A stretch of DNA of 64,000 bases from Comamonadaceae bacterium ALPHA2B (GTDB lineage: Bacteria; Pseudomonadota; Gammaproteobacteria; Burkholderiales; Burkholderiaceae_C), in assembly GCA_005503065.1 (NCBI GenBank), contig SCOE01000033.1:1-64000 (forward strand), read 5' to 3'. The translations under genes were made by a program, and so were the position numbers. The notes under the pieces were generated by a model that was not told where the DNA came from, did not search any database, and saw only the letters and a list, made by a program, of their open reading frames with translations. Of the stretch, positions 45,160 through 53,689 are shown piece by piece (within the stretch, counting starts at the first letter, position 1; each line of letters opens with the position of its first letter).

Positions 45160-47829
45160 TCACCAATCCTCCTTCACCGCCAACACCGCCTCCCGCGAGG
45201 CCGCCGCGCGCCCCGCCAGCCAGGCCGTGACGGTGCCGGCCGCGACCACTGCCGCGCACAGCAGCGACAGCCGGCCCCAGGGCACCAGCAGGTCCATGCT
45301 CCAGTGGAAGCTCTGCGGGTTGACCACCTTCACCAGCACGACGGATACGGCCAGCCCCAGCGCCAGCCCGGCGACCGCGCCGATGGCGGTCCACGCCGCG
45401 CCTTCTCCGGCGACCACGGCCAGCACCTGCCGCCGCGTGAGGCCCAAATGCGCCAGCAGGCCGAACTCCTTGCGCCGCGCCAGCACCTGGGCGCTGAAGC
45501 TGGCCGCCACACCGAACAGGCCGATGGCGATGGCCACGGCCTGCAGCCAGTAGGTGACGGCGAAGCTGCGGTCGAAGATGCGCAGCGAGTTGGCGCGGAT
45601 CTGCGCGACGGACGAGAACTCGATGGCGTTGGCGTCGCCGCCGAAGGCCTTGGCCGCGACGGCGCGCGCGGCCTGCTGCACGTCGGCTTCGCGCGCGCCG
45701 GGCGCGAGCCACAGCGCGATGTCGCTCACGCGCCGGTCGTCCGTGAGGCGGATGAAGTCGGCGCTGTCCATCGTCACGGCGCCGAACTGGCGAACGTAGT
45801 CGCGCCACACGCCCGCGATGAAAAAAGTGGCGCCTTGCGCAGGCTGGTCGGGCGCTGCAGCCGAAGGTGTGGCGCCCACGCGCGGCACCTCGTGTCCTTG
45901 CTGCCCCTCGAGGGCGCGTTCGCTTGCCGGGGACGGGCCGGCACTGCGCTCAAAAGCCTTCCAAAGCTCGGGCCAGTCCTGCCCCGGCCGCAGGCCATAC
46001 AGCGCCACCATCGGCTCGCTCACGTACAGGCCGACGCGCCCGGCGGGCACGGGCAGGGCAGGGCCGACCAGCGGCAGCGAGCGTGCGGCGTCGCCGGGAT
46101 CGATGGCGCGCGCGATCAGCGTGACGGGCGGCCGCGCGGCATCGAGCAGCAGGCTGCGCGTGCGCAGGGTGCTGGCCCGTGCCACGCCGGGGAGCTGCGC
46201 CACCTGCTGCACCAGCGCGGCGTCGAAGGGCGCGGCGTCGGTAGACGCGCCGCCGGTGCCGGCCGCGCGCAGGTACAGGTCGGCGGGCAGCACCACGTCG
46301 AGCCACTGCGTCACCGAGTCGCGAAAGCTCGCAACCATCACCGTCAGCGCGACCGAGAGCGCCAGGCTCGCGACCACGCCGCTCACCGCCACGGCCGCCG
46401 TGCCCCGCATGCGCCGCGCGCGTTCGATGGCCAGCATGGGAAGCAGACGCTGCCCCAGCCGCGGGGCGAGCCGGTCGTACACCGTCTCGATCAGCCAGGG
46501 CAGGCCGGCGATGCCGCCGACCAGCAGCAGCCCGACCGAGACGTACGCTGCCAACGGAATGCCAAAAACGGCTGGAGCGCCCGCCAGAACTGCGCCGCCA
46601 GCTATCAAAAAAAGAGCAATCCACGGTCTGCGCGCGGTGGCGTTGCCGGCGCCCAGGCCCTTGAGCGTCTGCGCCTCGGGCAGGCGCTGCGCCGCGCGCG
46701 CCGGCCACCAGCCGCCCACGCCCGCCGCAGCGAACCCCAGCGCGCCGTAGAGCAGGGCGGCCGGCGTGCTCCATTGCAGGCGCGGCGACACGCCGGCGAA
46801 GTAGCCGCCGCCCAGGTCGCCGCCCAGCAGGCGCAGCGCGGCCCAGGCAAGCGTGCCACCCAGGACCAGCCCGGCCGCGCTGCCCACGGCGCCCAGCAGC
46901 AGCGACTCCGCCAGCACCAGCCGCAGGCGCTGGCGCGGCGTGAGGCCCAACACGCCGAGCAGCGCGAACTGCTGCGCGCGCTTGGTCACGCTCAGCGCCA
47001 GCACCGAGAACACCAGGAAGGCGCCGGTGAACAGCGCCACCAGCGCCAGCACGGTGAGGTTGACGCGGTAGGCGCGCGACAGGTTGCTCGCACGCTCGGC
47101 CGCGTCGCCGGGCTCCGCCACCCGCACGTTGGCGGGCCAGCCGGGCAGGCGCGGCAGCGCGGCCACGAAGGCCGCACGATCGGTGCCCGGCGCGAGCCGC
47201 AGGTCGATGCGCGTGAGTTCGCCGCCCCGGCCCAGCAGGTCCTGCGCGGCGCCGATGTCCATCACCGCCAGCGCGCTGCCGCCGGCGGCCACGGTGCCGG
47301 CGATGCGCAGGGGCGGCTGCCCGGGCGCCGCGCTGTCCAGTTGCAGCGTGGGCGACGTGCCCGCGGCCTGCTGCGCGGCCAGGTTGAGGAACGCGCGGCC
47401 CGGCGAGAGCATGGCGAAACGCGTGGCTTCGTCCGGACCCTGCGTGGGCACCGGCATCAGCGACGGCGCGATGCCGGGCACCACCAGCGCGTCGACCCCG
47501 ACCACCCGCAGGCCGAAGCGCCGGCCGTCGGGCGTGCGCGCAATGGCCTGCACCTCCAGCACCGGGCTCGCCAGCCGCACCTGCGGCAGCCGCGCCACCT
47601 GCGCATACACCTGCTCGTCGAAGCCACCCTGCACGGCGCGCAGTTCCAGGTCGGGTTGGCCATTGACCGAACGCACCGCGCCCTGGAACTCGTCGAGCGC
47701 CGAGGCGTTGATCAGGTGCACCGAGAAGGCCAGCGCCACGCCCAGCATGACGGCCACCACCGCGGCCAGGTTGCGCCACGGGTGGTGCCGCAGCTCTTGC
47801 CAGGAAAAGGTGCGCAGCAGGGCCAGCAT
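45160..47829 (-). CDS. FtsX-type ABC transporter permease (large, two-domain)
   Basis: An 889-residue inner-membrane protein. N-terminal helix about 20-40, a large periplasmic domain, then a first FtsX block near 255-380, further helices, a second periplasmic domain and a second FtsX block near 765-880. It belongs with the MacB/LolC-like or YbbP permeases that move lipids or work mechanically on periplasmic partners. No ATPase gene adjoins it; its partner must be elsewhere. Two segments look like read-through repeats: near 46600-46623 (ALFLIAGG) and a low-complexity Ser/Pro/Gly stretch around 45835-45950. Confidence 0.9.
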   Translation of the reverse strand: MLALLRTFSWQELRHHPWRNLAAVVAVMLGVALAFSVHLINASALDEFQGAVRSVNGQPDLELRAVQGGFDEQVYAQVARLPQVRLASPVLEVQAIARTPDGRRFGLRVVGVDALVVPGIAPSLMPVPTQGPDEATRFAMLSPGRAFLNLAAQQAAGTSPTLQLDSAAPGQPPLRIAGTVAAGGSALAVMDIGAAQDLLGRGGELTRIDLRLAPGTDRAAFVAALPRLPGWPANVRVAEPGDAAERASNLSRAYRVNLTVLALVALFTGAFLVFSVLALSVTKRAQQFALLGVLGLTPRQRLRLVLAESLLLGAVGSAAGLVLGGTLAWAALRLLGGDLGGGYFAGVSPRLQWSTPAALLYGALGFAAAGVGGWWPARAAQRLPEAQTLKGLGAGNATARRPWIALFLIAGGAVLAGAPAVFGIPLAAYVSVGLLLVGGIAGLPWLIETVYDRLAPRLGQRLLPMLAIERARRMRGTAAVAVSGVVASLALSVALTVMVASFRDSVTQWLDVVLPADLYLRAAGTGGASTDAAPFDAALVQQVAQLPGVARASTLRTRSLLLDAARPPVTLIARAIDPGDAARSLPLVGPALPVPAGRVGLYVSEPMVALYGLRPGQDWPELWKAFERSAGPSPASERALEGQQGHEVPRVGATPSAAAPDQPAQGATFFIAGVWRDYVRQFGAVTMDSADFIRLTDDRRVSDIALWLAPGAREADVQQAARAVAAKAFGGDANAIEFSSVAQIRANSLRIFDRSFAVTYWLQAVAIAIGLFGVAASFSAQVLARRKEFGLLAHLGLTRRQVLAVVAGEGAAWTAIGAVAGLALGLAVSVVLVKVVNPQSFHWSMDLLVPWGRLSLLCAAVVAAGTVTAWLAGRAAASREAVLAVKEDW
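45870..45943 (+). repeat. Possible degenerate GC-rich repeat inside the permease gene
   Basis: GCGCCCACGCG, CTGCCCCTCGAGGGCGC and TTGCCGGGGACGGGCCGG occur in the same order and spacing as the blocks of the double-hairpin repeat at 26640 and 37606, but with many substitutions. The minus-strand protein here is a low-complexity insertion. Tentative. Confidence 0.35.
46600..46623 (+). repeat. Repeat core embedded in the permease coding sequence
   Basis: AGCTATCAAAAAAAGAGC followed by AATCCA matches 21 of 24 bases of 32983-33006. It is read on the opposite strand within the permease, where it encodes a hydrophobic ALFLIAG segment of a membrane helix. Confidence 0.6.
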
Positions 47830-47897
47830 GGGGGCATTGTGGCGCCGTGCATGGGCGACACCGGCGGCCGACGGGGAACGATGCCGTCAGCGCCAGG

Positions 47898-48755
47898 TCA
47901 TCCCGCGCGAGCGACCAGCTCGCCCAGCACGGTTGCCAGCGACACCGTGCCGCGCCGTGCCGTGCCCTCGAAGCGCAGCCATCCTTCGTTGAAGCCGTCG
48001 AGCATGCGTGCGCGGGGCCCGGGGTGCTGCGAACCCTGCTGCCTGAAGCGGGCCTCCCACTCGGCGTGCGGAACGGGCTGCGCCCGCACCGGCCGGCCGA
48101 GCAGGGCGCCGAGCCCTGCGGCGATGTCGGCGGGCGACACGGGTGCCGGTCCTGCGAGTTCGACCACGCGCGGTCCGTCGCCGGGCGACAGCAGCATCTC
48201 CGCGGCGGTGCGACCCACGTCCTCCGTGGCCACCATGGGGATGGGGCGCTCCACGGGCTGCAGGTAGGCGTCGATCACGCCCGTGTCGCGTGCAGGCACC
48301 ACGTCCCACAGGGCGTTCTCCATGAACCAGGCCGGCCGGATGAAGCGCACGTCCAGCGGCAGGGCGCCCAGCGCGTCTTCCAGCAGGCCAAGCTGGGTCA
48401 GCAGGTTCTCCGGCGCGGCTTGCGCACCGATCGTGGACAGTGCCACCACACGGGGCGGGCGCGCCTGCGCCAGCGCCTGCGCGATGGCGCCGATCAGGCC
48501 GCGTGCCTCCGGAAAGCCCGGTGCCGGATCGAAGTTGGCCGGCAGCATGACGAACACGCCCTGCGTATCGGCGAATGCGCTCGCCAGTGCCTGGGCATCG
48601 TCCAGCCCGGCGACGGCCACGTCGGCGCCCCGGTCCGTCCAGGGCGCGGCGCGCGCGGCATCGCGCACCACGGCGCGCACGGGTTGATGGCGGGCCAGCA
48701 GGGCGCGCGCCACGGCGCCCCCCACCTGGCCGGTGATTCCGGTGACGGCATACAT
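47898..48755 (-). CDS. NmrA-like NAD(P)-binding protein / quinone reductase-type
   Basis: A 285-residue atypical short-chain dehydrogenase of the NmrA/HSCARG or QOR2 type. The dinucleotide loop is AVTGITGQVGGAVARALLA at the very N-terminus, followed by VRAVVRDAARA. There is no YxxxK catalytic pair, so it may be a redox sensor or a quinone reductase. The ATG at 48755 has AAGGAG eight bases upstream; the longer frame would run into the operator. It is divergent from a LysR gene and probably its target. Confidence 0.87.
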   Translation of the reverse strand: MYAVTGITGQVGGAVARALLARHQPVRAVVRDAARAAPWTDRGADVAVAGLDDAQALASAFADTQGVFVMLPANFDPAPGFPEARGLIGAIAQALAQARPPRVVALSTIGAQAAPENLLTQLGLLEDALGALPLDVRFIRPAWFMENALWDVVPARDTGVIDAYLQPVERPIPMVATEDVGRTAAEMLLSPGDGPRVVELAGPAPVSPADIAAGLGALLGRPVRAQPVPHAEWEARFRQQGSQHPGPRARMLDGFNEGWLRFEGTARRGTVSLATVLGELVARAG

Positions 48756-48795
48756 CGTCGAAGCTCCTTGCACCCGCACCGTGCGGGCAATGGAC

Positions 48796-48862
48796 GCCAT
48801 TCTGGAAAACCGAACGCCATTTCTCAATGACATGAAAGTCATTCAATGAATGCCAGAATGGC
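48796..48862. promoter_or_regulatory. Inverted repeats in the NmrA-LysR intergenic region
   Basis: GCCATTCTGG (48796-48805) and CCAGAATGGC (48853-48862) form a perfect 10-bp inverted repeat separated by 47 bases. Between them AATGAC-ATGAAA-GTCATT (48826-48843) is another inverted repeat. Together they look like a multi-site LysR operator controlling both divergent genes. Confidence 0.65.
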
Positions 48863-49787
48863 ATGCATGGAACGCTTCGACGAACGCATGCTCAACGGCA
48901 TGGGCGTGTTTGCCGCCATCGTGCGCAGCGGCAGCTTCGCTGCGGCCGCGGCACAGCTCGAGATGTCGCAGCCCGGCGTGAGCCGGTCGATCGCGCGGCT
49001 CGAAGCGCGGCTGGGCATCCGGCTGTTCGAGCGCAGCGCCCGTGCAGTGCGGCTGACCGACGAGGGTCGGCGCTTCCACGCGCAGACGGCGCCGCTGCTC
49101 GCCGGGCTGGAGGAGGCTGCGGCCACGGCAGCCGGCGCGGCAACCACCGTGCGCGGACATCTGCGCGTCAATGTCGACCCCTACTTCTCGCGCCTCATCC
49201 TGGGGCCGCAGCTGGAGTCCTTCATGACCCGGCATCCCGACCTGCAGCTCGAACTCGCCACACGGCCCCAGCTCGGCGACATGCTGTCAGAAGGCATGGA
49301 CCTCGCGCTGCGGTTCGGCGAACCGCCGACGTCGAGCCTGGTGGCGCGCAAGCTGCTCGACACGCGCATCCTCACCGTCGCCGCGCCCGCCTACCTCGCG
49401 CGCCACGGCCAGCCGGCGCGGCCGCAGGAACTGGCCGACGGCCGCCACGTGTGCATCGAGTTCCGCGATCCGCAGACCGGGCGGCCCTTCCCGTGGGAGT
49501 TCCATCGGCGCGGGCGGCGCATCGTCGTGCCGACCGGCGGCCGGCTGGTGCTCAACGACGCGGGCACCCTGCACAGCGTGTGCATCGCCGGCTATGGCGT
49601 CGCGCAGATGATGGACCTGGGCGCCGGGGAGCTGCTGGCCAGCGGCGCGCTGGTGGCGCTCTTCCCGGACTGGGCCGAAGAGCGCTTTCCCCTCTACGCG
49701 CTGTACCCGTCGCGCCAGCACCTGCCCTCGAAGACGCGTGCCTTCCTGGACTTCGTGGTCGAGCTCACGCAGGACCACCGCCGCTGA
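48846..49787 (+). CDS. LysR family transcriptional regulator
   Basis: A 313-residue LysR protein. The helix-turn-helix lies at about residues 20-75 (GSFAAAAAQLEMSQPGVSRS, then LGIRLFERSARAVRLTDEG), and the C-terminal effector-binding part begins near 100. The first ATG at 48846 is in the inverted-repeat region; the in-frame ATG at 48867 (MERFDERM) is an alternative start that would free the operator. It presumably controls the divergent NmrA-like gene. Its 3' end overlaps the convergent ADP-ribosylglycohydrolase gene by 23 bases. Confidence 0.92.
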   Translation: MNARMACMERFDERMLNGMGVFAAIVRSGSFAAAAAQLEMSQPGVSRSIARLEARLGIRLFERSARAVRLTDEGRRFHAQTAPLLAGLEEAAATAAGAATTVRGHLRVNVDPYFSRLILGPQLESFMTRHPDLQLELATRPQLGDMLSEGMDLALRFGEPPTSSLVARKLLDTRILTVAAPAYLARHGQPARPQELADGRHVCIEFRDPQTGRPFPWEFHRRGRRIVVPTGGRLVLNDAGTLHSVCIAGYGVAQMMDLGAGELLASGALVALFPDWAEERFPLYALYPSRQHLPSKTRAFLDFVVELTQDHRR

Positions 49788-50700
49788 GGGGCGCCGCTGC
49801 CTGGTGCAGGCGGCGGGCCATCGTGTCGATGTCGTCGCGCATCGCGAGCCGTGCCAGCCAGTGCGCCGGGATCGCATCGACGCCGTAGTGCGCGCCCGCG
49901 AGCTGGCCGCAGATCGCGGCCGTGGTGTCGGCGTCGTCGCCCAGGTTGGCGGCGGCGAGCACGGCGGCCTCGAAACTGTCGGTGTGGGCGAAGCACCAGA
50001 TCGCCGCCTCCAGCGCCGCCAGGCAATGGCCGCTGCCGTGGATCGTCTCGATGGGCTTCCCGCGCCAGGCGCCTGCGGCCAGGGCCGCGGTGGCTGCATC
50101 GCCCAGCGGGTGCGGGCAGCGCGGCGACAGGATCGCGTCGCGCGGTGCGCCGGCCAGCGCCTCGCGCAGCATCCACGCAAAGAGCTGCGAGCAGGCGATG
50201 GCCTGCGCCGCGCCGTGCGTGGTGCGTGTGCTTTCACCGGCGAAGTGCCAGGTCGCCTGCGCGTCGGCCGCGAAGAACATCGGGATGGGCGCCAGGCGCA
50301 TCAGCGCGCCGTTGCCGGCCGAGCGGGGATCGGGCGAACCCGCGAACGGATCGCCGCTGGCCAGGTAGCGGCTGAGCGCCGACGAGACCGTGATGCCGAT
50401 GTCGAAGCAGCGCCCGTTGCTGCTCATGTAGCCCACGCTGCGCCAGTTGCAGTAGCGGTTCATCTGGTCGACGGCGTCGAAGCCCCGGCGATGCAGCAGG
50501 CTCGCGCCCAGGCACAGCGCCATCGAGGTGTCGTCCGTCCATTCGCCCGGCTGCAGCCCGAAGGGGCCGCCCCCGAGCATGTCGCTCACCGGTGCAAAGC
50601 TCCCGCGCGGTCTGAACTCGACCGTCGTGCCCACCGCATCGCCGGCGGCCAGGCCGAGCAGGCAGCCGCGGTAGCGGGCGAGGGGGTCGAGGCTGCTCAT
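49765..50700 (-). CDS. ADP-ribosylglycohydrolase family protein (DraG-like)
   Basis: A 311-residue protein of the ADP-ribosylglycohydrolase fold. The metal-binding signatures are present: GLAAGDAVGTTVEF near the N-terminus, EWTDDTSMALCL, and NLGDDADTTAAICGQLAGAHYG near the C-terminus. Relatives remove ADP-ribose from proteins or cleave ADP-ribosyl compounds. The start at 50700 overlaps a possible 36-codon ORF by four bases (ATGA). It is divergent from an NrtR-type regulator, which in other bacteria controls NAD metabolism and sometimes a DraG-like gene. Confidence 0.9.
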   Translation of the reverse strand: MSSLDPLARYRGCLLGLAAGDAVGTTVEFRPRGSFAPVSDMLGGGPFGLQPGEWTDDTSMALCLGASLLHRRGFDAVDQMNRYCNWRSVGYMSSNGRCFDIGITVSSALSRYLASGDPFAGSPDPRSAGNGALMRLAPIPMFFAADAQATWHFAGESTRTTHGAAQAIACSQLFAWMLREALAGAPRDAILSPRCPHPLGDAATAALAAGAWRGKPIETIHGSGHCLAALEAAIWCFAHTDSFEAAVLAAANLGDDADTTAAICGQLAGAHYGVDAIPAHWLARLAMRDDIDTMARRLHQAAAPLSGGGPA

Positions 50701-50807
50701 GGCCGCACCGCCATCAGGTTGCCCCACACCATGACGACGAAGCGGGAGGCCGGCTGCTGCCAGTGGAGGGTCTGCAGCTTCTTGCGCCGGCAGTCGACGG
50801 TGGTCAC
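50697..50807 (-). CDS. Possible small ORF upstream of the ADP-ribosylglycohydrolase gene
   Basis: A GTG-started frame of 36 codons giving a basic peptide beginning TTVDCRRKKLQTLHWQQ and ending VVMVWGNLMAVRP. Its stop overlaps the next ATG as ATGA, the usual sign of translational coupling, and AAGAGG lies 11 bases before the GTG. I do not recognise a family; it could be a coupling leader peptide, a real small protein or chance. There is no ATG start. Confidence 0.4.
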   Translation of the reverse strand: MTTVDCRRKKLQTLHWQQPASRFVVMVWGNLMAVRP

Positions 50808-50834
50808 GATGAGATTCGCCTCTTGGTAGTTCTG

Positions 50835-50863
50835 TACAACTAAGTATGGTTGTAGAGTACAAC
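50835..50863. promoter_or_regulatory. Triple half-site operator, likely NrtR box
   Basis: TACAAC (50835-50840), GTTGTA (50849-50854) and TACAAC (50858-50863) give two overlapping inverted repeats: TACAAC-N8-GTTGTA and GTTGTA-GAG-TACAAC. It sits between the divergent ADP-ribosylglycohydrolase and Nudix regulator genes. NrtR proteins bind palindromes in just such positions, so this is the probable site of autoregulation. Confidence 0.75.
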
Positions 50864-50902
50864 TTAATCCGCCCAAGTCAACACCAGGCCTCCGAGACCG
50901 TT

Positions 50903-51652
50903 GTGAATCCCCCGCAGCCGATCGCCCCCATGCTGGGCTTCCCCCGACCGCTGGTCACGGTGGACGTGATCCTCTTCACCGTCCAGGCCGATGCACTGCA
51001 GGTGCTGCTGGTGCGCCGCCCCGACGACAAGCGCGAGCCCTTTCCCGGCCGCTGGGCGTTGCCGGGCGGTTTCGTCAATGTGGACGCCGATGCCAGCCTG
51101 CTCGACTGTGCCTTGCGCAAGCTGCGCGAGAAGACCGGCGCGATCACCCCTTATCTGGAGCAGTTGGGCAGTTGGGGCAACGCCACGCGCGATCCGCGCG
51201 GCTGGTCGGCCACGCACTGCTTCTATGCGCTGGTGCCGGTGCAGGCGGTGGAATTGCAGAAGGGGGCCAACGCCGCCGAGGTCGGCTGGTTCGAGGTCGA
51301 GGCGGCCCTGCGCAAGCGCCTGGCCTTCGACCACGCCGAACTGCTGGCCGCCGCCGTGGCGCGCCTGCGCGGCAAGGTCGAGTACACATCGCTGCCGGCC
51401 TTCCTGATCGAGGAGCCCTTCACCCTGCCGGCGCTGCAACATGTCTACGAGGTCGTGCTGGGCCGCCCGGTGGACAAGAGCGCGTTCCGCAAGCGCATGC
51501 AGGGCGGCGAGTTCATGGAAGAGGCGGGCATGCGTGCCGCCGAGGCCGGCCAGCTGGGCCGGCCCGCCATGACGTACCGCCTGCGCGACCGCTCGCAGGC
51601 GGTGCTGTTCCCGCGCACCTTCAACGCCCGCGGTGCCGACGAGGTCGCCTGA
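50903..51652 (+). CDS. nrtR: NrtR-type Nudix-related transcriptional regulator
   Basis: A 249-residue protein with an N-terminal Nudix-like domain (VTVDVILFTVQADALQVLLV, then RWALPGGFVNVDADAS and LRKLREKTG) whose Nudix box lacks the full set of catalytic acids (REKTG instead of REEXG), and a C-terminal winged helix beginning LPALQHVYEVVLG. This is the architecture of NrtR, an ADP-ribose-responsive repressor of NAD metabolism. I start at the GTG at 50903 because the ATG at 50846 lies inside the operator; the ATG at 50930 is another option. Confidence 0.88.
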   Translation: MNPPQPIAPMLGFPRPLVTVDVILFTVQADALQVLLVRRPDDKREPFPGRWALPGGFVNVDADASLLDCALRKLREKTGAITPYLEQLGSWGNATRDPRGWSATHCFYALVPVQAVELQKGANAAEVGWFEVEAALRKRLAFDHAELLAAAVARLRGKVEYTSLPAFLIEEPFTLPALQHVYEVVLGRPVDKSAFRKRMQGGEFMEEAGMRAAEAGQLGRPAMTYRLRDRSQAVLFPRTFNARGADEVA

Positions 51653-51737
51653 ACCGGCCGGCGCTACCACCTCTGCCATATTGCCGCCGCGTGCGGCCCT
51701 CGCGGATGCTGCGGCCTTCCACCGGAGGCAGCCGCGC

Positions 51738-52262
51738 ATGGCCCAGTTCACCGTCAACCCGAAGCGTTTCGACCCCTACAAGGCCTTCAAATTCCGCGTG
51801 AAGTGGGACGGCCGCTACGTCGCCGGCGTGAGCCGCATCTCGGCCCTGCGCCGCAGCACCGAGGTGATCGAGTACCGCGAGGGCGGCGATCCGTCGTCGG
51901 TGCGCAAGTCGCCGGGGCGCACGAAGTTCGACGCCATCACGCTGCAGCGCGGCGTCACGCACGACGTGGAGTTCGAGCGCTGGGCGCAGAAGGTCTGGAG
52001 CCTCGGCGGCGGCCTGGGCGCGGAGGTGTCGCTCAAGGACTTCCGCAAGGACCTGATGATCGAGCTCTACAACGAGGCCGGCCAACTCGTGCTGGCCTAC
52101 AAGGTGTACCGCGCCTGGGTGTCGGAGTTCGTCGCGCTGCCCGAGCTCGACGCCAATGCGCACGCGGTCGCGATCCAGCGCATCCGGCTCGAGAACGAGG
52201 GCTGGGAGCGCGACATCGACGTGGTGGAGCCGGCCGAGCCGTCGCTCGGTGGGCCGGCCTGA
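51738..52262 (+). CDS. Phage tail tube / contractile injection tube protein (gp19-like)
   Basis: A 174-residue protein resembling the tail-tube family of phages and extracellular contractile injection systems. Typical parts are FDPYKAFKFRVKWDGRYVAG, the SRISALRRSTEVIEYREGGD phrase, and KFDAITLQRGVTHDVEFERW. GGAGG lies nine bases before the ATG at 51738. Tube proteins stack as hexamers to form the inner tube through which effectors pass. Here no sheath, baseplate, spike or assembly ATPase gene is nearby, only one further tail-like gene 15 bases downstream. Confidence 0.8.
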   Translation: MAQFTVNPKRFDPYKAFKFRVKWDGRYVAGVSRISALRRSTEVIEYREGGDPSSVRKSPGRTKFDAITLQRGVTHDVEFERWAQKVWSLGGGLGAEVSLKDFRKDLMIELYNEAGQLVLAYKVYRAWVSEFVALPELDANAHAVAIQRIRLENEGWERDIDVVEPAEPSLGGPA

Positions 52263-52277
52263 GCGGCGGGCCGGGCG

Positions 52278-52838
52278 ATGAAGGAAGCGGCATTGGCCAA
52301 GGCCGGGCTGCTCGTGCTGGCGCCCGATGGCGCGCAGCTGCGGCAGGCGATCGTCTTCCAGTTCAACCCCGACACGCTCACGCGCCAGATCGGGCCTGTG
52401 CCTGGTGCTGTGCCGGGCGAGGCGGCCGCAGTCGTCGAGACCCTGCGGTTCGAGGCGCACTTCGACGCCCACGCGATGGCGGCCGAGGCGCCCGCGCCGG
52501 CAGGCATCGCGCCGTGGCTGGCCGCGCTCGAGGCACTGGTGATGCCCGAGCCCGACGGGCCGGTGCAGCGGCCGCTGGTGCTCTTCACCTGGGGGCGGCA
52601 GCGCGTGCAGCCGGTGCGTGTGCTGGCGCTGGACATCGTCGAGCAGGCCTTCGACCGGGCGCTGGACCCGCTGCGCGCGCAGGTGACGCTGCACCTGTGC
52701 GCGCTTGCGGCGCACGAGTTCGACGCAGGCAGCCGCGGCGCGAAGCTGCTCGCCTCCCACGCGCGCACGCGCGCCGCGCTGGCGGCGCAGGTCGGGCTGC
52801 AGGGCCTGGAGGCGCTGGGGCTCGCGGCGCTGCCCTGA
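52278..52838 (+). CDS. Contractile injection system tube-associated protein
   Basis: A 186-residue protein with the phrase IVFQFNPDTLTRQIGP, which recalls the N-terminal domain of injection-system tube-associated (CIS_tube, Afp7/Pvc7-like) proteins that sit between tube and baseplate and usually carry LysM repeats. The rest is Ala/Leu-rich with a conserved-looking LFTWGRQRVQPVRVLALDI and no obvious LysM. Starts 15 bases after the tube gene, same operon. The family call is from motif memory and is moderately sure. Confidence 0.65.
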   Translation: MKEAALAKAGLLVLAPDGAQLRQAIVFQFNPDTLTRQIGPVPGAVPGEAAAVVETLRFEAHFDAHAMAAEAPAPAGIAPWLAALEALVMPEPDGPVQRPLVLFTWGRQRVQPVRVLALDIVEQAFDRALDPLRAQVTLHLCALAAHEFDAGSRGAKLLASHARTRAALAAQVGLQGLEALGLAALP

Positions 52839-52908
52839 CCGAATGACCGCTGCGCAGGGCCGGGAAAGTCGGCACTGCGGTGTCACGCGCCGCGCCGACA
52901 ATGGCGGC

Positions 52909-53679
52909 ATGTCCTTTTCCGTCGAAGCCATCGAACGCGCCACGCTGGCGGCCGTGCCGCCGGACACCCTCGAAGAGCAGGCCGGTTGGCTGCTCCCGCT
53001 GGATGCGGGCACGGTCGGTCGCGCCCACAGCGCCGTCCCGCTGCACCATGGCGCGCCCGACCTGGCGCTGCTGCCCCCGATCGAGGCCCGTTACCGCGCT
53101 GCCGGTCTGCCGCCGGTCTTCCGCCTGCCGGTGGAGACGCCGGCCTTCTCCGACTTCGACGCGGCGCTGCGCGAGCGTGGTTACGTCCCGTCGCGGCCCA
53201 CGCTGGTGATGACCGGCAGCGCCGCATCCATGGCCGCGGGCGGGCGCGCCGATGCGGTGCAGCTCGACACCCAACCCGGCGAGGAATGGTCGCGTGTTTA
53301 CCTGGGCGAAGGCTTCGACCCGGTCGACGGCGCGCACCGCGTGCGGCTGCTGCGCCGCGCCCAGGACGCGGTGTACGCCAGCGTGCACCTGGCGCTGGAG
53401 CCCGGCGCGCCCGAGCAATTGGGCGCCGTCGGCTGCGCCTGCTTCAGCCATGGGCTGGTCGGCGTGCACGGCATGCGCACGCGCCCGCGCTTCCGCGGCC
53501 GTGGGCTCGCGCGCCAGCTCATGGCGGCGATGGGTGTCGAGGCCGAGCGGCGCGGCATCGCGGACGCCTTCCTGCAGGTGGAGGTGGAGAACTACCTGGC
53601 GCGGTCGCTGTATGCGCGCATCGGCTTCGAGCCGGCGTGGACCTATGTGTACTGGCAGCAGCCGTCGGTGGGGGGCTGA
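52909..53679 (+). CDS. GNAT family N-acetyltransferase
   Basis: A 256-residue protein. The C-terminal half is a GNAT domain with the acetyl-CoA loop RFRGRGLARQLMAAMG (around residues 195-210) and the final AFLQVEVENYLARSLYARIGF. The N-terminal half is a divergent second GNAT-like or accessory domain (YRAAGLPPVFRLPVETPAFS). The acceptor is unknown. It follows the tail-like genes by 70 bases, so cotranscription is possible but not shown. Confidence 0.85.
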   Translation: MSFSVEAIERATLAAVPPDTLEEQAGWLLPLDAGTVGRAHSAVPLHHGAPDLALLPPIEARYRAAGLPPVFRLPVETPAFSDFDAALRERGYVPSRPTLVMTGSAASMAAGGRADAVQLDTQPGEEWSRVYLGEGFDPVDGAHRVRLLRRAQDAVYASVHLALEPGAPEQLGAVGCACFSHGLVGVHGMRTRPRFRGRGLARQLMAAMGVEAERRGIADAFLQVEVENYLARSLYARIGFEPAWTYVYWQQPSVGG

Positions 53680-53689
53680 GCGCTTCGAG

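Noticed and set aside
45304-48267. A 987-codon plus-strand frame through the permease gene
   Set aside because: Shadow of the FtsX permease on the other strand; the translation is Arg/Gln/His-rich with no domain.
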